A stretch of DNA of 64,000 nt from assembly GCF_023016065.1 (NCBI RefSeq), contig NZ_JALKAQ010000005.1:186001-250000 (forward strand). Direction: 5' to 3'. Every line of letters starts with the position of its first letter. The stretch's first letter is position 1. The stretch comes from Marinobacter sp. S0848L (lineage in GTDB: Bacteria; Pseudomonadota; Gammaproteobacteria; Pseudomonadales; Oleiphilaceae). The notes below the pieces were generated by a model. It did no database searches. It was not told where the DNA came from and saw only the letters and a list, made by a program, of their open reading frames with translations. Position numbers and translations under genes: made by a program. This document shows, piece by piece, positions 49,611 through 59,633 of the stretch.

Positions 49611-50308
49611 GCGCGATGATGACCTCCATTCGCCGAGGCGCTATTGGATTAGGCCTGTTTGCCGTCATTACGGGCGGCACCATCGCGCTGACTCAAGGCA
49701 TTACCAAAGACCGGATTATCGAGCAGGCGGAACGCGCGGAAGCCAAAGCGCTGTTCGAAATCATCCCCGAAGACCAGCACGATAATGATTTGCTGAAAGA
49801 TGTCGTAGCGCTGCCATCCAGTGCCCAGCTACCCAATCAAGACCCAGTATTTGTATGGGTCGCACGGCGCGACGGTCAGCCGGTCGGGATCATCATGCCC
49901 ACGACAGCCCCGGATGGTTATTCAGGAGCAATCAGGCTGCTGGTAGGCATCGATATGAACGGCGAAGTATTAGGCGTTCGAGTCACCAATCATCGGGAAA
50001 CACCGGGGCTTGGAGACCGAATAGAAACCCGGAAATCGGACTGGGTTTATAACTTCGAAGGTCGCTCCCTCAAGAATCCGCGCCCGAAACTCTGGAACGT
50101 CAAAAAGAATGGCGGCGTCTTCGACCAGTTCACCGGTGCCACCATCACCCCGAGAGCGATCGTCAAAGCCGTTCAGAAATCGCTGATTTACTTCCAGAAG
50201 CACCGGCAAGAGATTCGGGAACGTTTGAACGAAGCACCACCTGGCATCCCCAAAACGCAGCGCCCCGAAGTGATTGCGGGGGAATTCAACTCTGCGGAGC
50301 ATTCGTGA
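49607..50308 (+). CDS. rsxG: Rnf electron transport complex subunit G
   Basis: A 233-residue protein anchored by one N-terminal helix (about residues 12-30) with a periplasmic FMN-binding domain. The flavinylation site is the [15 protein letters not shown] motif, whose last threonine of TGAT normally carries FMN. The [33 protein letters not shown] region is the family core (quoted only as a marker). It is coupled to rsxD and rsxE by short overlaps. Confidence 0.94.
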   Translation: MSAMMTSIRRGAIGLGLFAVITGGTIALTQGITKDRIIEQAERAEAKALFEIIPEDQHDNDLLKDVVALPSSAQLPNQDPVFVWVARRDGQPVGIIMPTTAPDGYSGAIRLLVGIDMNGEVLGVRVTNHRETPGLGDRIETRKSDWVYNFEGRSLKNPRPKLWNVKKNGGVFDQFTGATITPRAIVKAVQKSLIYFQKHRQEIRERLNEAPPGIPKTQRPEVIAGEFNSAEHS

Positions 50309-51027
50309 ATATGGCCACCAAAACTTCCTCCGAGATCATTAAAGACGGCCTCTGGACCAACAACCCAGCCTTGGTTCAGGTACTCGGCCTCTGCCCTCTG
50401 CTGGCCGTCACCAGCACTGTCGTCAATGCCATCGGCTTGGGTCTTGCAACCTTGCTAGTGCTGATCGGCTCTAACCTGTCGGTGTCTCTGATTCGTAATT
50501 TTGTTGGCGAGTCTGTGCGCCTGCCGGCCTTCGTAATGATCATCGCTTCGTTCGTAACCTGCGCCGAATTGCTGATGCAGGCGTTCACGTACGAGCTCTA
50601 TCAGATTCTCGGAATATTCATTCCATTAATCGTCACCAACTGCGCCATCCTTGGACGGGCAGATGCCTTTGCTTCCAAGAACGCCCCTCTGCCCTCGCTG
50701 CTAGATGGCGCGATGATGGGGCTAGGCTTCTTGCTGGTATTGATTGTTCTTGGTGGAATGCGGGAATTAGTCGGCCAAGGCACGCTGTTTGCAGACATGC
50801 ACCTTCTGCTTGGCCCCGCCGCGGCAAACTGGACCATACGCCCCTTCGAGCAATACCCTGACATGCTGTTTATGGTACTGCCGCCGGGGGCCTTCGTTGG
50901 CCTAGGGCTTCTGATTGCGCTCAAAAACGTGATTGATCAGCGCTTACAAGAAAAGCGACTCGCCGCTGCACCTGAGCAAGCCGAAGCTGGCAGCAAGCGG
51001 GTTCGCGTAACCGGAAGTATTTCTTAA
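50305..51027 (+). CDS. rsxE: Rnf electron transport complex subunit E
   Basis: A 240-residue membrane protein, paralogous to RsxA, with six helices and the cysteine-bearing segment [16 protein letters not shown] that completes the intramembrane Fe-S centre. Start at a GTG overlapping the rsxG stop (GTGA), with GGAG 5 bases upstream; an ATG six bases later is an alternative. A short charged tail ends the protein. It is the last rsx gene; nth follows after 31 bases, as in E. coli. Confidence 0.95.
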   Translation: MNMATKTSSEIIKDGLWTNNPALVQVLGLCPLLAVTSTVVNAIGLGLATLLVLIGSNLSVSLIRNFVGESVRLPAFVMIIASFVTCAELLMQAFTYELYQILGIFIPLIVTNCAILGRADAFASKNAPLPSLLDGAMMGLGFLLVLIVLGGMRELVGQGTLFADMHLLLGPAAANWTIRPFEQYPDMLFMVLPPGAFVGLGLLIALKNVIDQRLQEKRLAAAPEQAEAGSKRVRVTGSIS

Positions 51028-51058
51028 TGCTTGTGCAAGGCTGGACGTCAGGAAGATC

Positions 51059-51697
51059 ATGAACAAAGAAAAACGCATCGAAATTTTCTCCCGACTCAGG
51101 GACGAAAACCCAAACCCGACAACGGAGCTGAACTACAGCACCCCTTTTGAATTGTTGATTGCGGTTATTCTCTCGGCACAGGCCACCGACGTTGGCGTGA
51201 ACAAAGCCACTGACAAACTCTACCCGGTCGCTAATACGCCAGAGGCTATTTACGCACTTGGTGTTGACGGGTTGAAGGAGTACATTAAAACCATCGGCCT
51301 GTTTAACAGCAAAGCCGAAAATGTAATCAAAACCTGCAAGATTCTTATCGACAAACACAACAGCGAAGTTCCGGACAACCGGGAAGACCTTGAAGCCCTA
51401 CCTGGTGTTGGCCGGAAAACCGCCAATGTGGTACTGAATACGGCATTTCGGCAGCCCGCTATGGCCGTTGACACCCACATTTTCCGGGTATCAAATCGGA
51501 CCGGCATCGCGCCCGGCAAAACGGTACTGGAAGTCGAGAAACGACTAATGCGGCTGGTTCCGAAAGAGTTTTTGATGGATGCGCATCACTGGCTCATTCT
51601 GCATGGCCGCTACACCTGCGTCGCACGAAAGCCAAAATGTGGCGCCTGTCTGATTGAAGACCTCTGCGAATTTAAACAAAAGCGAGATTACCAATAA
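51059..51697 (+). CDS. nth: Endonuclease III
   Basis: A 212-residue DNA glycosylase/AP lyase for oxidised pyrimidines. The helix-hairpin-helix LPGVGRKTANVVL includes the catalytic lysine (about residue 120). VDTHIFRVSNR supplies the catalytic aspartate (about 138). The C-terminal [4Fe-4S] motif is C-x6-C-x2-C-x5-C (CVARKPKCGACLIEDLC). It is the last gene of the rsx-nth run and is followed by an exceptionally long palindromic terminator. Confidence 0.97.
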   Translation: MNKEKRIEIFSRLRDENPNPTTELNYSTPFELLIAVILSAQATDVGVNKATDKLYPVANTPEAIYALGVDGLKEYIKTIGLFNSKAENVIKTCKILIDKHNSEVPDNREDLEALPGVGRKTANVVLNTAFRQPAMAVDTHIFRVSNRTGIAPGKTVLEVEKRLMRLVPKEFLMDAHHWLILHGRYTCVARKPKCGACLIEDLCEFKQKRDYQ

Positions 51698-51711
51698 GCG
51701 GTGTAGCACCT

Positions 51712-51767
51712 TATCTCAGGCACAAAAAAAAACCGGCATTGGCCGGTTTTTTTTTGTGCCTGAGATA
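51712..51767. terminator. Long perfect palindrome terminator between nth and the CHI-like gene
   Basis: Arms of 26 bp pair without a mismatch: TATCTCAGGCAC, nine A, CCGGC, loop ATTG, then the exact complement. The CCGGC core with A9/T9 is a bidirectional intrinsic terminator for the convergent genes. The additional 12 bp outside the A/T tracts are unusual, because terminators do not need pairing there. Confidence 0.93.
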
Positions 51768-51779
51768 CCAATGATTTAC

Positions 51780-52355
51780 TTAGCTTTTGCCAAGCATTTT
51801 GGCTTTCAGGTCTTTTTGGGCGGGTTCATCTGACAACCAGATCCCGAATAACGCCTTCTTGAACTCAAAGTCACCCACGGTGTCTTTCTGTTCGCCGTTC
51901 TTGAACACCTGCACACCGCTATCCGGAACGTATACCAATTCAAAAACATCGCCCTCTTTGATCTCGTCCTTGAACACAGACAAGAACTGGTCCACATCGG
52001 ACTGAATAGAAGACAGATCACCATCGGTTGCTGCCTTGAAGCCATCCATCGTAGCTTCGGTCATGCGGTCACTCGTGATCATGCCGGAGGTAATGTGCAG
52101 AGCAATGGCCTGGGGCTCGTCCGCGTTAATAACCGCGCTGCCATCGCTGGCCTTGTCCTGCACGTAAAGACCACCGACATAGAGGTCCATAAACCATTTC
52201 GATCGAGTACCTGCACCATTCAACTGAAGCTCCTGGCCCGCTGCGGTGTAGGTATCCGGAATATCAACGCCAGCCACCTCCAGAGCGTGCGCCGGCGTTA
52301 CCAATGCTCCGGCCAGCAGCAAAGATGCAAATCCTGTTGTAAGAGTCTTCTTCAT
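51780..52355 (-). CDS. Chalcone isomerase-like exported protein
   Basis: A 191-residue protein with a clear signal peptide (MKKTLTTGFASLLLAGALVTPAHA). The start at 52355 has AAGGA upstream; the longer frame would use a TTG. The mature part has the chalcone-isomerase-like fold pattern: LEVAGVDIPDTYTAAGQELQLNGAGTR, then KWFMDLYVGGLYV and VFELVYVPDSG, ending in FKKALFGIWLSDEPAQKDLK (markers only). Bacterial members are not true chalcone isomerases and may bind fatty acids or other ligands in the periplasm. It is a single gene between two terminators. Confidence 0.87.
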   Translation of the reverse strand: MKKTLTTGFASLLLAGALVTPAHALEVAGVDIPDTYTAAGQELQLNGAGTRSKWFMDLYVGGLYVQDKASDGSAVINADEPQAIALHITSGMITSDRMTEATMDGFKAATDGDLSSIQSDVDQFLSVFKDEIKEGDVFELVYVPDSGVQVFKNGEQKDTVGDFEFKKALFGIWLSDEPAQKDLKAKMLGKS

Positions 52356-52494
52356 CGTCCTTTCCTTCAATCATTATTGTCGAACGTGTTTTTATTTCGA
52401 GGCCCACACCCGGCCTACAACCGAGTCCACATTCTAGCAATGAAGCTGAACCCATCATCGGCACCTGGTTCTCATTTGCTGGTGCCCATAACTG

Positions 52495-52521
52495 AAAAAC
52501 CGGCCACGTTTCCATGGCCGG
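52495..52521 (-). terminator. Intrinsic terminator of rpoS
   Basis: On the minus strand, stem CCGGCCA / TGGCCGG with an 8-nt loop is followed by TTTTT. It lies 29 bases downstream of the rpoS stop codon. Confidence 0.82.
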
Positions 52522-52549
52522 CTTTCTATTGCCTTAGATCGAGCGCAAC

Positions 52550-53545
52550 CTATTCGAACAACAGGTTACTAGAAAGTCCCTCTTTTTCAAGAATTTCTCT
52601 TAAACGACGTAGGGCCTCAACTTGAATCTGACGGACACGTTCTCGTGTCAGGCCAATCTCCTGCCCCACTTCCTCCAAAGTGCTGATCGGATAACCACGC
52701 AATCCGAAACGGCGAGATAACACTTCCTGCTGTTTGTCGCTAAGCTGGTCGATCCAGTTTTCGAGACAAGAGCTCATGTTGTTGTCTTGCAACACATCGG
52801 CCGGGTCCGTCGCACCTTCGTCTGCCACGGTATCCAACAGCGACTTGTCACTTCCGGCGCCAAGAGGCGTGTCCATGGAAGCCACTCGCTCATTAAGCCC
52901 AAGCAGGCGCTTAACGTCTTTGACAGGCTTGTCCACAAGCTGCGCGATGTCTTCAGCCGTTGGTTCGTGGTCCAGCTTTTGCGTGAGCTCGCGCGCTGCA
53001 CGCAAATACAGGTTCAATTCTTTTACCACGTGAATCGGCAGGCGAATCGTTCGGGTCTGGTTCATGATCGCCCGTTCGATGGTCTGGCGAATCCACCAGG
53101 TCGCATAAGTCGAAAAGCGGAACCCACGCTCGGGATCAAACTTTTCAACAGCCCGGATAAGCCCCAGATTGCCTTCTTCAATTAAATCCAGAAGTGTCAG
53201 CCCGCGATTTACGTAACGTCGGGCAATTTTAACCACCAGCCGTAAGTTACTCTCAATCATGCGCTTACGACCCGCCTCTTCACCCTTGCGGGCCAAGCGT
53301 GCGAAGTACACTTCTTCTTCTGGGGTCAGTAGGGGGGAAAAACCAATTTCATTAAGGTACAGCTGAGTTGCGTCTAGCTGCTTCTGGGAAGCGAGATACT
53401 TCCCGCGGTATGTAAGGTCATCTTCTTTATCGGCTGCCGGTTTGGTAGCTGGCGCTTTGCCGGGCTTACCTTCGGTCAACATCGACTCATCCAATTCGTC
53501 TACTTCTGCTACGCGATCAATGACGTCTTCTTGTTCTAGTGACAT
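52550..53545 (-). CDS. rpoS: RNA polymerase sigma factor RpoS
   Basis: A 331-residue stationary-phase and general stress sigma factor. Region 1.2 is [21 protein letters not shown], and region 2 includes [22 protein letters not shown] and the -10 recognition helix [17 protein letters not shown]. Region 4 has [19 protein letters not shown], the -35 helix-turn-helix (quoted as landmarks). An acidic N-terminal segment of about 55 residues is typical of RpoS rather than RpoD. It follows nlpD; a 170-base gap separates them, and as in relatives the main rpoS promoter may lie inside nlpD. Confidence 0.96.
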   Translation of the reverse strand: MSLEQEDVIDRVAEVDELDESMLTEGKPGKAPATKPAADKEDDLTYRGKYLASQKQLDATQLYLNEIGFSPLLTPEEEVYFARLARKGEEAGRKRMIESNLRLVVKIARRYVNRGLTLLDLIEEGNLGLIRAVEKFDPERGFRFSTYATWWIRQTIERAIMNQTRTIRLPIHVVKELNLYLRAARELTQKLDHEPTAEDIAQLVDKPVKDVKRLLGLNERVASMDTPLGAGSDKSLLDTVADEGATDPADVLQDNNMSSCLENWIDQLSDKQQEVLSRRFGLRGYPISTLEEVGQEIGLTRERVRQIQVEALRRLREILEKEGLSSNLLFE

Positions 53546-53715
53546 GATGCATCCCGCCTCTCAATAATCCTGTGATCGCCCAATACTTCTTTTTATTATC
53601 TCGGGCCCATCGGGTTTACTTCTACTCAGGACATTAACGTTTCAGCTGGCAAATTCCGTTGCCTTTTTTCTTGTTCTACTTCTTGGCAGCCCCAGCTCCC
53701 TCGGGGAACCTTTGC

Positions 53716-54594
53716 TTAGCGTCTTGGCAGATATCGTGAGGGGTCCACCGGGTTGCCATTTTTCCGAATTTCGAAATGCAACATCGGCTTGTCCGTTCCG
53801 CTACTGCCCAGTTCGGCGATTGCCTGCCCTGCTTTTACTCCCTCTCCTTCTTGCACTAAAATCTTGCGGTTGTGTGCGTAAGCACTCAGATAATGTTCGT
53901 TGTGGTTTACGATAATCAGGTTACCGTAACCAAGCAACCCATCCCCTGCATACACCACACTTCCATCTGCAGCTGCTCTAACAGCATCCCCGGGTTGGCC
54001 AACAATATCAATGCCTTTATTGACTTTCCCCGACGTAGAATATGAAGCAATTACAGTGCCAGCGTGCGGCCAACGCCACTTGATATTGGCCACGGTCTGA
54101 CTGTTTTTCGAGCTGGAACTCCGAACCGGGCGGGCTTTTGATACCGTCTTTGCCGAGTCAACCTTCCTCTCTGAGGTTCTCGATGCAGGACGCTTCGCAA
54201 CCGACTTTCGACGGCTTTGAGCAGACGAATCGGCCGTGCGCCTTATCTTCCCCTTCCGATCCAGTCTGAGCACCTGCCCCACTTTTATATTCCAGGGGGG
54301 CTTCAGGCCATTGGCATCACCCAGCTCACGATAATCCCGGCCATAGCGCCAAGCGATGCCGTACAAGGTTTCGCCGCTTTTAACCACATGACTTCCCCAA
54401 TAAACCGGTGGGTTATAACGATCGTCGTTATAGATGGCAGCCGTATTACAACCGGAAAGAAAAATCGCTGAAAGGAGAAAGATCAGAATGGGCAACAGGT
54501 GGCTTGTTCGCGAACAGCCACCCCCTGAGCGACCGCCTGGTGGGCAGCGCTTTCTGGGGGTCGCTGTAGAATGGTACCTGCTATTAAAAATCAC
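53716..54594 (-). CDS. nlpD: NlpD-type lipoprotein (LysM plus degenerate LytM domain)
   Basis: A 292-residue outer-membrane lipoprotein candidate. The lipobox is LSGC (cysteine near residue 49) after a hydrophobic stretch LLPILIFLLSAIF. A LysM domain follows (HVVKSGETLYGIAWRYGRDYRELG, about 68-110). A Ser/Lys/Arg-rich linker leads to a C-terminal M23/LytM domain. The zinc motif HxGxD reads NKGID and the HxH reads MLHFE, so metal ligands are missing, as in NlpD, which activates amidases rather than cutting peptidoglycan. The start is uncertain: GTG at 54594 gives an unusually long basic lead before the signal helix and has no Shine-Dalgarno sequence. Confidence 0.9.
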   Translation of the reverse strand: MIFNSRYHSTATPRKRCPPGGRSGGGCSRTSHLLPILIFLLSAIFLSGCNTAAIYNDDRYNPPVYWGSHVVKSGETLYGIAWRYGRDYRELGDANGLKPPWNIKVGQVLRLDRKGKIRRTADSSAQSRRKSVAKRPASRTSERKVDSAKTVSKARPVRSSSSKNSQTVANIKWRWPHAGTVIASYSTSGKVNKGIDIVGQPGDAVRAAADGSVVYAGDGLLGYGNLIIVNHNEHYLSAYAHNRKILVQEGEGVKAGQAIAELGSSGTDKPMLHFEIRKNGNPVDPSRYLPRR

Positions 54595-54791
54595 AAATAA
54601 GCCAACGCCTGATTATAATAAATCCATCTAAGATATTGGACGTGCTGCGCGCACATTCTTATGTTTCAGGACTAACCTTCTAATATATTGCACGTTTCGG
54701 CAGTGATTCCAAGTTACTGCTGGCTCAGGTTTGTTACCTTCCGGAACACGTTTTTTGTGCGCCCAGTAACACTCGTCATTCGACATGCTAC

Positions 54792-55754
54792 TCAATTACG
54801 GGTACCAGCAGACCGCCGACGCCCTGCCATTTCGAGCCCGACAACAATCGTCAGCCCCACACAAGCCATTAAGGCTGCCATGCCCACCAGCGGGTCCTGC
54901 CCGTAAAGCGTAGCCCAGGTCTCAGGGGCCACCGGCAGCTGGGTTAACGGCACTTGCTCCCCTGAGCTGCTTGTGCGCCAGCTCAAGGTTTCCTGCCAGG
55001 GCCAGACCTTCACCAGAGCTCCGATCATAAACCCGGTTAACAAGGCCAGAACGGTGTCGTGAGCGTACTTGAACGCCAAAGTGATGAGGCGGGCTACGGA
55101 CAACAGGCCAATCAGACAGCCCACCATAAACATGCCCAAATCAGTAATCGCAGCCGTTTTTATGGCCGATAGAACCGGCGCGTACATCCCGATAATCAGC
55201 AACAGAAAACTGCCAGAGATACCCGGCAAGATCATGGCACAAATGGCCAGAGCGCCTGCACCAAGAAAGGCTAACGCAGAAGGGTCAACTTCGCTGGCAG
55301 GTAACGTAGTTACCCACCAGGCAAAGGCCACACCGGAGAGCAACGGTATCAACAGCACCGGCGAATAGCGTTTCACTTGCTGGCCCACGTGCCAGACCGA
55401 AGCGACAATCAAACCAAAGAAAAAGCTCCAAATCAGGATGGGATGTTCATCCAGAAGCCATGTAATCAATGAGGCCAGGCTGGCGATGCTTGCCAGGATA
55501 CCCGCCAGTAACGAAACCAGAAAAACCCCATCAATGGCACGCCAGAAGCCCAGAAAATCACCACGGACGAGCTGCCGGAAAAATGCGACGGGGGCGGCAC
55601 TGATCGCTTCCAGCAATCGAAAGTAAATGCCGGTAATGAAGGCGATGGTGCCGCCGGAGACACCAGGAACGATATCCGCCGCCCCCATCGCCATGCCTCT
55701 GAGAAAAATTCCGGCCGGGTGTTGGGTTCGATTATTCGCATTCACATCTGACAT
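54792..55754 (-). CDS. DUF368 family undecaprenyl-phosphate transporter candidate (PopT-type)
   Basis: A 320-residue polytopic membrane protein. The DUF368 signature is near the N-terminus (FLRGMAMGAADIVPGVSGGTIAFITGIY) and partly repeated in the second half (MILPGISGSFLLLIIGMY), reflecting an internal duplication with re-entrant PGxSG loops. About eight to nine helices are visible. Members of this family have been reported as undecaprenyl-phosphate flippases important for cell wall recycling at alkaline pH. The start at 55754 overlaps the pcm stop as TGATG. It lies between pcm and nlpD, an insertion relative to the E. coli order. Confidence 0.87.
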   Translation of the reverse strand: MSDVNANNRTQHPAGIFLRGMAMGAADIVPGVSGGTIAFITGIYFRLLEAISAAPVAFFRQLVRGDFLGFWRAIDGVFLVSLLAGILASIASLASLITWLLDEHPILIWSFFFGLIVASVWHVGQQVKRYSPVLLIPLLSGVAFAWWVTTLPASEVDPSALAFLGAGALAICAMILPGISGSFLLLIIGMYAPVLSAIKTAAITDLGMFMVGCLIGLLSVARLITLAFKYAHDTVLALLTGFMIGALVKVWPWQETLSWRTSSSGEQVPLTQLPVAPETWATLYGQDPLVGMAALMACVGLTIVVGLEMAGRRRSAGTRN

Positions 55755-56410
55755 CAACGAACCACTCCGCCCAATAAGGGAACAAACTTGACCGGTTCCA
55801 GCTCTCGGCGCTCAAAGCTTTCACCCGTGCGGACAATCTCTACCAACACCTGGTCATGTTCGCCCACCGGCGCAATCAGAACGCCGCCATCGGCAAGTTG
55901 ATCCAGCAATTCTTTCGGTACATCCGCCGGCGCGGCGGTCACGATAATGCCATCAAACGGGCCTCGGTCTGGCCACCCCATCCCGCCATCGGCGTGCTTG
56001 AGCATAACGTTCCGTATGTTGAGCTGGCGAAGCCTGTCGCGCGCCCTCTCCTGCAACGGCCGAATGCGTTCAACACTGTAAACCTCTTCGAACAGCTGGG
56101 AGAGCACCGACGTTTGGTACCCCGACCCTGTGCCGAGTTCCAGCACTCTGGCCGGCTCGTGAGCCAACAGCAGTTCTGTCATGCGAGCAACGATATAAGG
56201 CTGTGAAAGCGTTTGGCTATAACCTATCGGCAGCGCGGTGTCTTCATAGGCCCGGTGCGATAACGCCTCGTCGAGAAAAATATGACGGGGGATTTGCCCG
56301 ATGACTTCTAGAACCCGTTCGGATTCAATGCCCGATTCCCGTAAACGCTGAACGAGGCGCATCCGTGTGCGCCGGGAGGTCATTCCGATACCTTCGATCT
56401 GAGCATTCAT
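55754..56410 (-). CDS. pcm: Protein-L-isoaspartate O-methyltransferase
   Basis: A 218-residue SAM-dependent repair methyltransferase for damaged aspartyl and asparaginyl residues. It has the N-terminal segment VPRHxF-like [32 protein letters not shown] ([10 protein letters not shown] is the PCMT hallmark), SAM motif [16 protein letters not shown], and IIVTAAP further on. It overlaps surE by 4 bases upstream and the DUF368 gene downstream, forming a coupled set with surE. Confidence 0.95.
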   Translation of the reverse strand: MNAQIEGIGMTSRRTRMRLVQRLRESGIESERVLEVIGQIPRHIFLDEALSHRAYEDTALPIGYSQTLSQPYIVARMTELLLAHEPARVLELGTGSGYQTSVLSQLFEEVYSVERIRPLQERARDRLRQLNIRNVMLKHADGGMGWPDRGPFDGIIVTAAPADVPKELLDQLADGGVLIAPVGEHDQVLVEIVRTGESFERRELEPVKFVPLLGGVVR

Positions 56411-57177
56411 TGATCGACAACCTCGACACCATCCAGGCCATCCAGCCAGTTTTTGAGTTCGGGAAGCGCTGCATGACGGGTCATATCAGTATGTACGGGT
56501 GTAATCGAAACACACTTTTGACTGATCGCATAAAAATCGGTTCCCGGGCCAGCATCGCCACCACGGCCCGCGGCCCCTATCCAATATCGCTCCTTACCTC
56601 TTGGGCAAGTCACCGGCACCACGCCCTCCGCACGCTCACGATGCCCCAATCGGGTGATACAGAAGCCGGCAAGCTCATCCCACGGCACATCAGGCACATT
56701 GACGTTCAGTATTGACCTGGGCCCCAAGGTCAGGGCACGGGGGTTTTCAAGCAAACAGCGAACAACCTGCGCGGCCGTTTCGTAATGGAAGCGCCCTTCG
56801 TTCACCAAAGAAACGGCAATGGCGGGCAAGCCAAGATGACGGCCCTCTGTGGCTGCCGCTACAGTGCCCGAGTAAATAATGTCGTCGCCAAGGTTGGCGT
56901 GGGTATTGATTCCCGAAACTACCCGATCGAAGGGGCGGCTGAACAAGCCATTGACCGCAAGATGAACGCAATCCGTCGGTGTACCATCAACAGACTGAAA
57001 ACCGTTAGGGTGTTTCTCAACGGTGAGCGGACGACTCAGGGTCAGAGAATTGCTGGCACCACTGTGATCGCGGTCCGGTGCAACCACCTCCAGTTCGCCC
57101 AAGCCCTGCAGCCCTTCATGCAAAGCCACCAAGCCCGGCGAGTGAACGCCGTCATCGTTAGACAGTAGTATTCGCAA
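56407..57177 (-). CDS. surE: 5'/3'-nucleotidase SurE
   Basis: A 256-residue metal-dependent phosphatase acting on nucleoside monophosphates. It begins [16 protein letters not shown], with the metal-binding Asp-Asp pair at 8-9. Further metal and active-site residues lie in [35 protein letters not shown] (quoted in part), and the C-terminal TPVHTDMT. It is coupled to pcm through an ATGA overlap and lies 24 bases after truD. Confidence 0.96.
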   Translation of the reverse strand: MRILLSNDDGVHSPGLVALHEGLQGLGELEVVAPDRDHSGASNSLTLSRPLTVEKHPNGFQSVDGTPTDCVHLAVNGLFSRPFDRVVSGINTHANLGDDIIYSGTVAAATEGRHLGLPAIAVSLVNEGRFHYETAAQVVRCLLENPRALTLGPRSILNVNVPDVPWDELAGFCITRLGHRERAEGVVPVTCPRGKERYWIGAAGRGGDAGPGTDFYAISQKCVSITPVHTDMTRHAALPELKNWLDGLDGVEVVDQ

Positions 57178-57201
57178 AATGATCTCCAGCTAGCTCGCTT
57201 A

Positions 57202-58260
57202 TTACTTATTATCACGGCTGAGGCTCATGTCCTGCAGCTCGAATACGTCACCCAGCACAGTCGTTGCGTACTGGCCCGGCGGCAGTAAAAAATGAAGCCG
57301 CAAGGTCTCTTCCTCAATCCATTCCCAGCGCAACTGAACAGGCCTAGTGACCAACGCTCGACGCTCCGGTTTCATGCGAGTGCTTGCAAAAAGCAGCTCA
57401 AACTCCGGGTGCCTAGCAACAACTCCTCGCTCCAATTGTTCTTGTTCTTCGGTGGCCCGGGTTCCGCCGTCACCCCAAAGGGGACCGGTGGGCTCGCCGT
57501 TTTCAGCAGGTTCTCCAGCCAGCGAAACAAACCAGTTTCCAGCGCTGACTCGCTCCGCCAACACTTCATTAAACAACCACGAACGTGCCGCCGAAAAGTA
57601 CAATACGTTTTTCGAGGCACTTCCGCCACCGCCACGGCGACCGCCTCGCTTACGATTTAATCGAGTCGGATCAAGGGTGACCGCTTTATCCAGATTACCG
57701 CCAGCCAGACCAAACCGTTGAGGACCAAAATAATTGGGCGCACCTCGCTCGGCCAAAAGATTCAACGCAGCGTCAATCTGTGACCGATCCCCGCTGACGT
57801 CCCGCAAGACCAATTCGAAGCCGTTGTGCTCATGTTCGCCCCGGCGGAGTTTTCGGGCATGCCGGCGGTGAGCCAGAACCGGCCAACGCTCGGCGATCGT
57901 CGCCAGTAATTTCGCATCCTCAGATTCCATGCCCGGGCGATACAAACTGAACCACTGCACCGTTACAGCGTGGCGGTCCTTTAACCCACAAAAACCCACC
58001 TCAAAGGCTTTTATACCCGCCAAAACCGACAACTCGCGAGCAACGTACTCGGTGTTGTCGCCGATTTTTTCGATCCGAACACACAAGTGCTCACCGGCCC
58101 CGGTATCATCCCCTTGAGGATCTTCAAACCCGGCCCCTAGATCCTCGGTTACCCGGAAATCCTGAGGACTCACCTTGAGCAACGCGGACGCAGGCCGAGT
58201 GCCGGAAGACGTCGGCCAATCGAGGCGCCAGCGCGCAGAGACTTCCGACGAGGAAGTCAC
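57202..58260 (-). CDS. truD: tRNA pseudouridine synthase D
   Basis: A 352-residue enzyme that makes pseudouridine 13 in tRNA-Glu and others. The catalytic aspartate is in [17 protein letters not shown], and a TruD insertion domain occupies about the middle third. [14 protein letters not shown] [16 protein letters not shown] and [12 protein letters not shown] are family landmarks. It starts with GTG, overlapping the ispF stop as GTGA, and is therefore coupled to ispF. Confidence 0.95.
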   Translation of the reverse strand: MTSSSEVSARWRLDWPTSSGTRPASALLKVSPQDFRVTEDLGAGFEDPQGDDTGAGEHLCVRIEKIGDNTEYVARELSVLAGIKAFEVGFCGLKDRHAVTVQWFSLYRPGMESEDAKLLATIAERWPVLAHRRHARKLRRGEHEHNGFELVLRDVSGDRSQIDAALNLLAERGAPNYFGPQRFGLAGGNLDKAVTLDPTRLNRKRGGRRGGGGSASKNVLYFSAARSWLFNEVLAERVSAGNWFVSLAGEPAENGEPTGPLWGDGGTRATEEQEQLERGVVARHPEFELLFASTRMKPERRALVTRPVQLRWEWIEEETLRLHFLLPPGQYATTVLGDVFELQDMSLSRDNK

Positions 58261-58736
58261 AGAGTCACCGGCTCAAGCAAACACACTGCCTGGCAAGCAA
58301 TACCCTCGCCCCGCCCGGTAAATCCGAGTTTTTCGCTAGTGGTCGCCTTAACGCTCACCCGATTAACAGGCACGCCCAAATCAGCCGCGATATTCAACCG
58401 CATTGTTTCAACATGAGGCGCCATTTTCGGGGCTTGAGCAATGATCGTTGTATCGACATTGACCACGGAAAACCCCTCATCCTGAACTCGCTGCATCACC
58501 GTTCGCAGCAGCTCTCGACTGTCAGCCCCCGCCCACTCGTCACTGGTATCCGGAAACAAATGACCGATATCACCCAATGCCACTGCTCCTAACAGAGCAT
58601 CTGCCAACGCGTGCAAAAGAACGTCGCCATCCGAATGGGCTTTCAGCCCTTGGCTGAAGGGAATCTCGACCCCTCCTAAAATGACAAAATCGCCCTCACA
58701 AAAGGCATGGACATCAAAGCCCTGGCCAATACGCAT
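58257..58736 (-). CDS. ispF: 2-C-methyl-D-erythritol 2,4-cyclodiphosphate synthase
   Basis: A 159-residue trimeric zinc enzyme of the MEP isoprenoid pathway. It begins [12 protein letters not shown], with metal ligands Asp and His, and continues with [19 protein letters not shown]. The start at 58736 is chosen over the ATG six bases upstream because GGAG then lies at a proper distance of 6 bases. It lies 44 bases after ispD and is coupled to truD. Confidence 0.95.
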   Translation of the reverse strand: MRIGQGFDVHAFCEGDFVILGGVEIPFSQGLKAHSDGDVLLHALADALLGAVALGDIGHLFPDTSDEWAGADSRELLRTVMQRVQDEGFSVVNVDTTIIAQAPKMAPHVETMRLNIAADLGVPVNRVSVKATTSEKLGFTGRGEGIACQAVCLLEPVTL

Positions 58737-58780
58737 GGTCATCTCCGAATCAAAACAAGAATGTACGGGGAGGCAAAATC

Positions 58781-59482
58781 TTACTGCCGGTTCAGAATAA
58801 ACTCGGCCAAACCAAGATCCGACGGCACCGTAATCTTCAGGTTATCCGCCCGGCCTTCCACCAAAACAGGCATATTACCGGAAAACTCCATAGCAGAGGA
58901 CTCATCCGTAACCCCGTGACTATTTTTGAGGCACAATTCCAAAGCTGCTTTTAAAGCACCAAAGCGGAACATTTGCGGTGTCAACGCTCGCCACAACTGA
59001 CTGCGATCCACGGTTTCCTGAACCTCGGGCTCGGTTCCTCTGCTGGCCAGCTTTAAAGTGTCTGCCACTGGCGCTGCAAGCAGGCCACCGACCGGATGCT
59101 CAAACAGCGTGTCAATCAAATTGGAGAGGTCATGGGGGTGCAAGCATGGCCGTGCAGCATCGTGCACCAACACCCAATCGTCATCATCGGCCTGGTCTTC
59201 CAGAGCATGCAGCGCAAAAAGTACCGAATCTGCCCGCTCCTTCCCACCGGTGCAGGTTTGAATGCGATCATCCTTTGCTGATTCACTGTCCGGCCACCAC
59301 CGGTCCTGTGGGTTTAACGGCACCATGCAACCTTTAAACGGTGCGTTGTCCAACAAGCGAGACAGGGTGATATCGAGGATAAATCGGTCAGCGATTTTCA
59401 GGTACTGCTTGGGGCATTCGGCTTTCATACGCTGGCCGATACCAGCGGCAGGAACAACAAGCCAAAGATCAGAATGTTTCAT
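58781..59482 (-). CDS. ispD: 2-C-methyl-D-erythritol 4-phosphate cytidylyltransferase
   Basis: A 233-residue enzyme of the MEP pathway that transfers CMP to methylerythritol phosphate. The CTP-binding glycine-rich start is [31 protein letters not shown] and the C-terminal [11 protein letters not shown] region are other landmarks. It is normally directly downstream of ftsB; here hairpin element copy C fills most of the 151-base gap. Confidence 0.94.
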   Translation of the reverse strand: MKHSDLWLVVPAAGIGQRMKAECPKQYLKIADRFILDITLSRLLDNAPFKGCMVPLNPQDRWWPDSESAKDDRIQTCTGGKERADSVLFALHALEDQADDDDWVLVHDAARPCLHPHDLSNLIDTLFEHPVGGLLAAPVADTLKLASRGTEPEVQETVDRSQLWRALTPQMFRFGALKAALELCLKNSHGVTDESSAMEFSGNMPVLVEGRADNLKITVPSDLGLAEFILNRQ

Positions 59483-59506
59483 CGGAAAACCCGCACCATG
59501 TTAGAA

Positions 59507-59614
59507 GAGCGCCGGGGAGTGTCTCTCCGGGAATGTCGTAGGCCATGGATGGCCGGAGAGAAGCGCACATGGAAGTGCTCGTAGCGGTTCCCGGAGAGAC
59601 ACTCTCCGGCGCTC
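59507..59614 (+). repeat. Dispersed hairpin element, copy C (ftsB|ispD)
   Basis: A 54-nt core (59534-59587, conserved strand is plus) with 27-bp inverted arms 59507-59533 and 59588-59614, one mismatch (arm includes GTGTCTCTCCGGGAA). Hairpin 1 is GGCCA-TGGA-TGGCC. Hairpin 2 is GCAC/GTGC around ATGGAA. This is the only copy whose conserved strand is opposite to the flanking genes. It leaves only 19 and 24 bases to ftsB and ispD. Confidence 0.9.
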
Positions 59615-59633
59615 GATACACCCAAACTACAAC

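Noticed and set aside
53716..54594. nlpD product as an active M23 endopeptidase
   Set aside because: The HxGxD and HxH zinc motifs are altered (NKGID, MLHFE), matching amidase-activating NlpD proteins.
59507..59614. Hairpin elements as simple intrinsic terminators
   Set aside because: No T-run follows the arms in either direction, and the conserved part is the loop region, which termination does not require.
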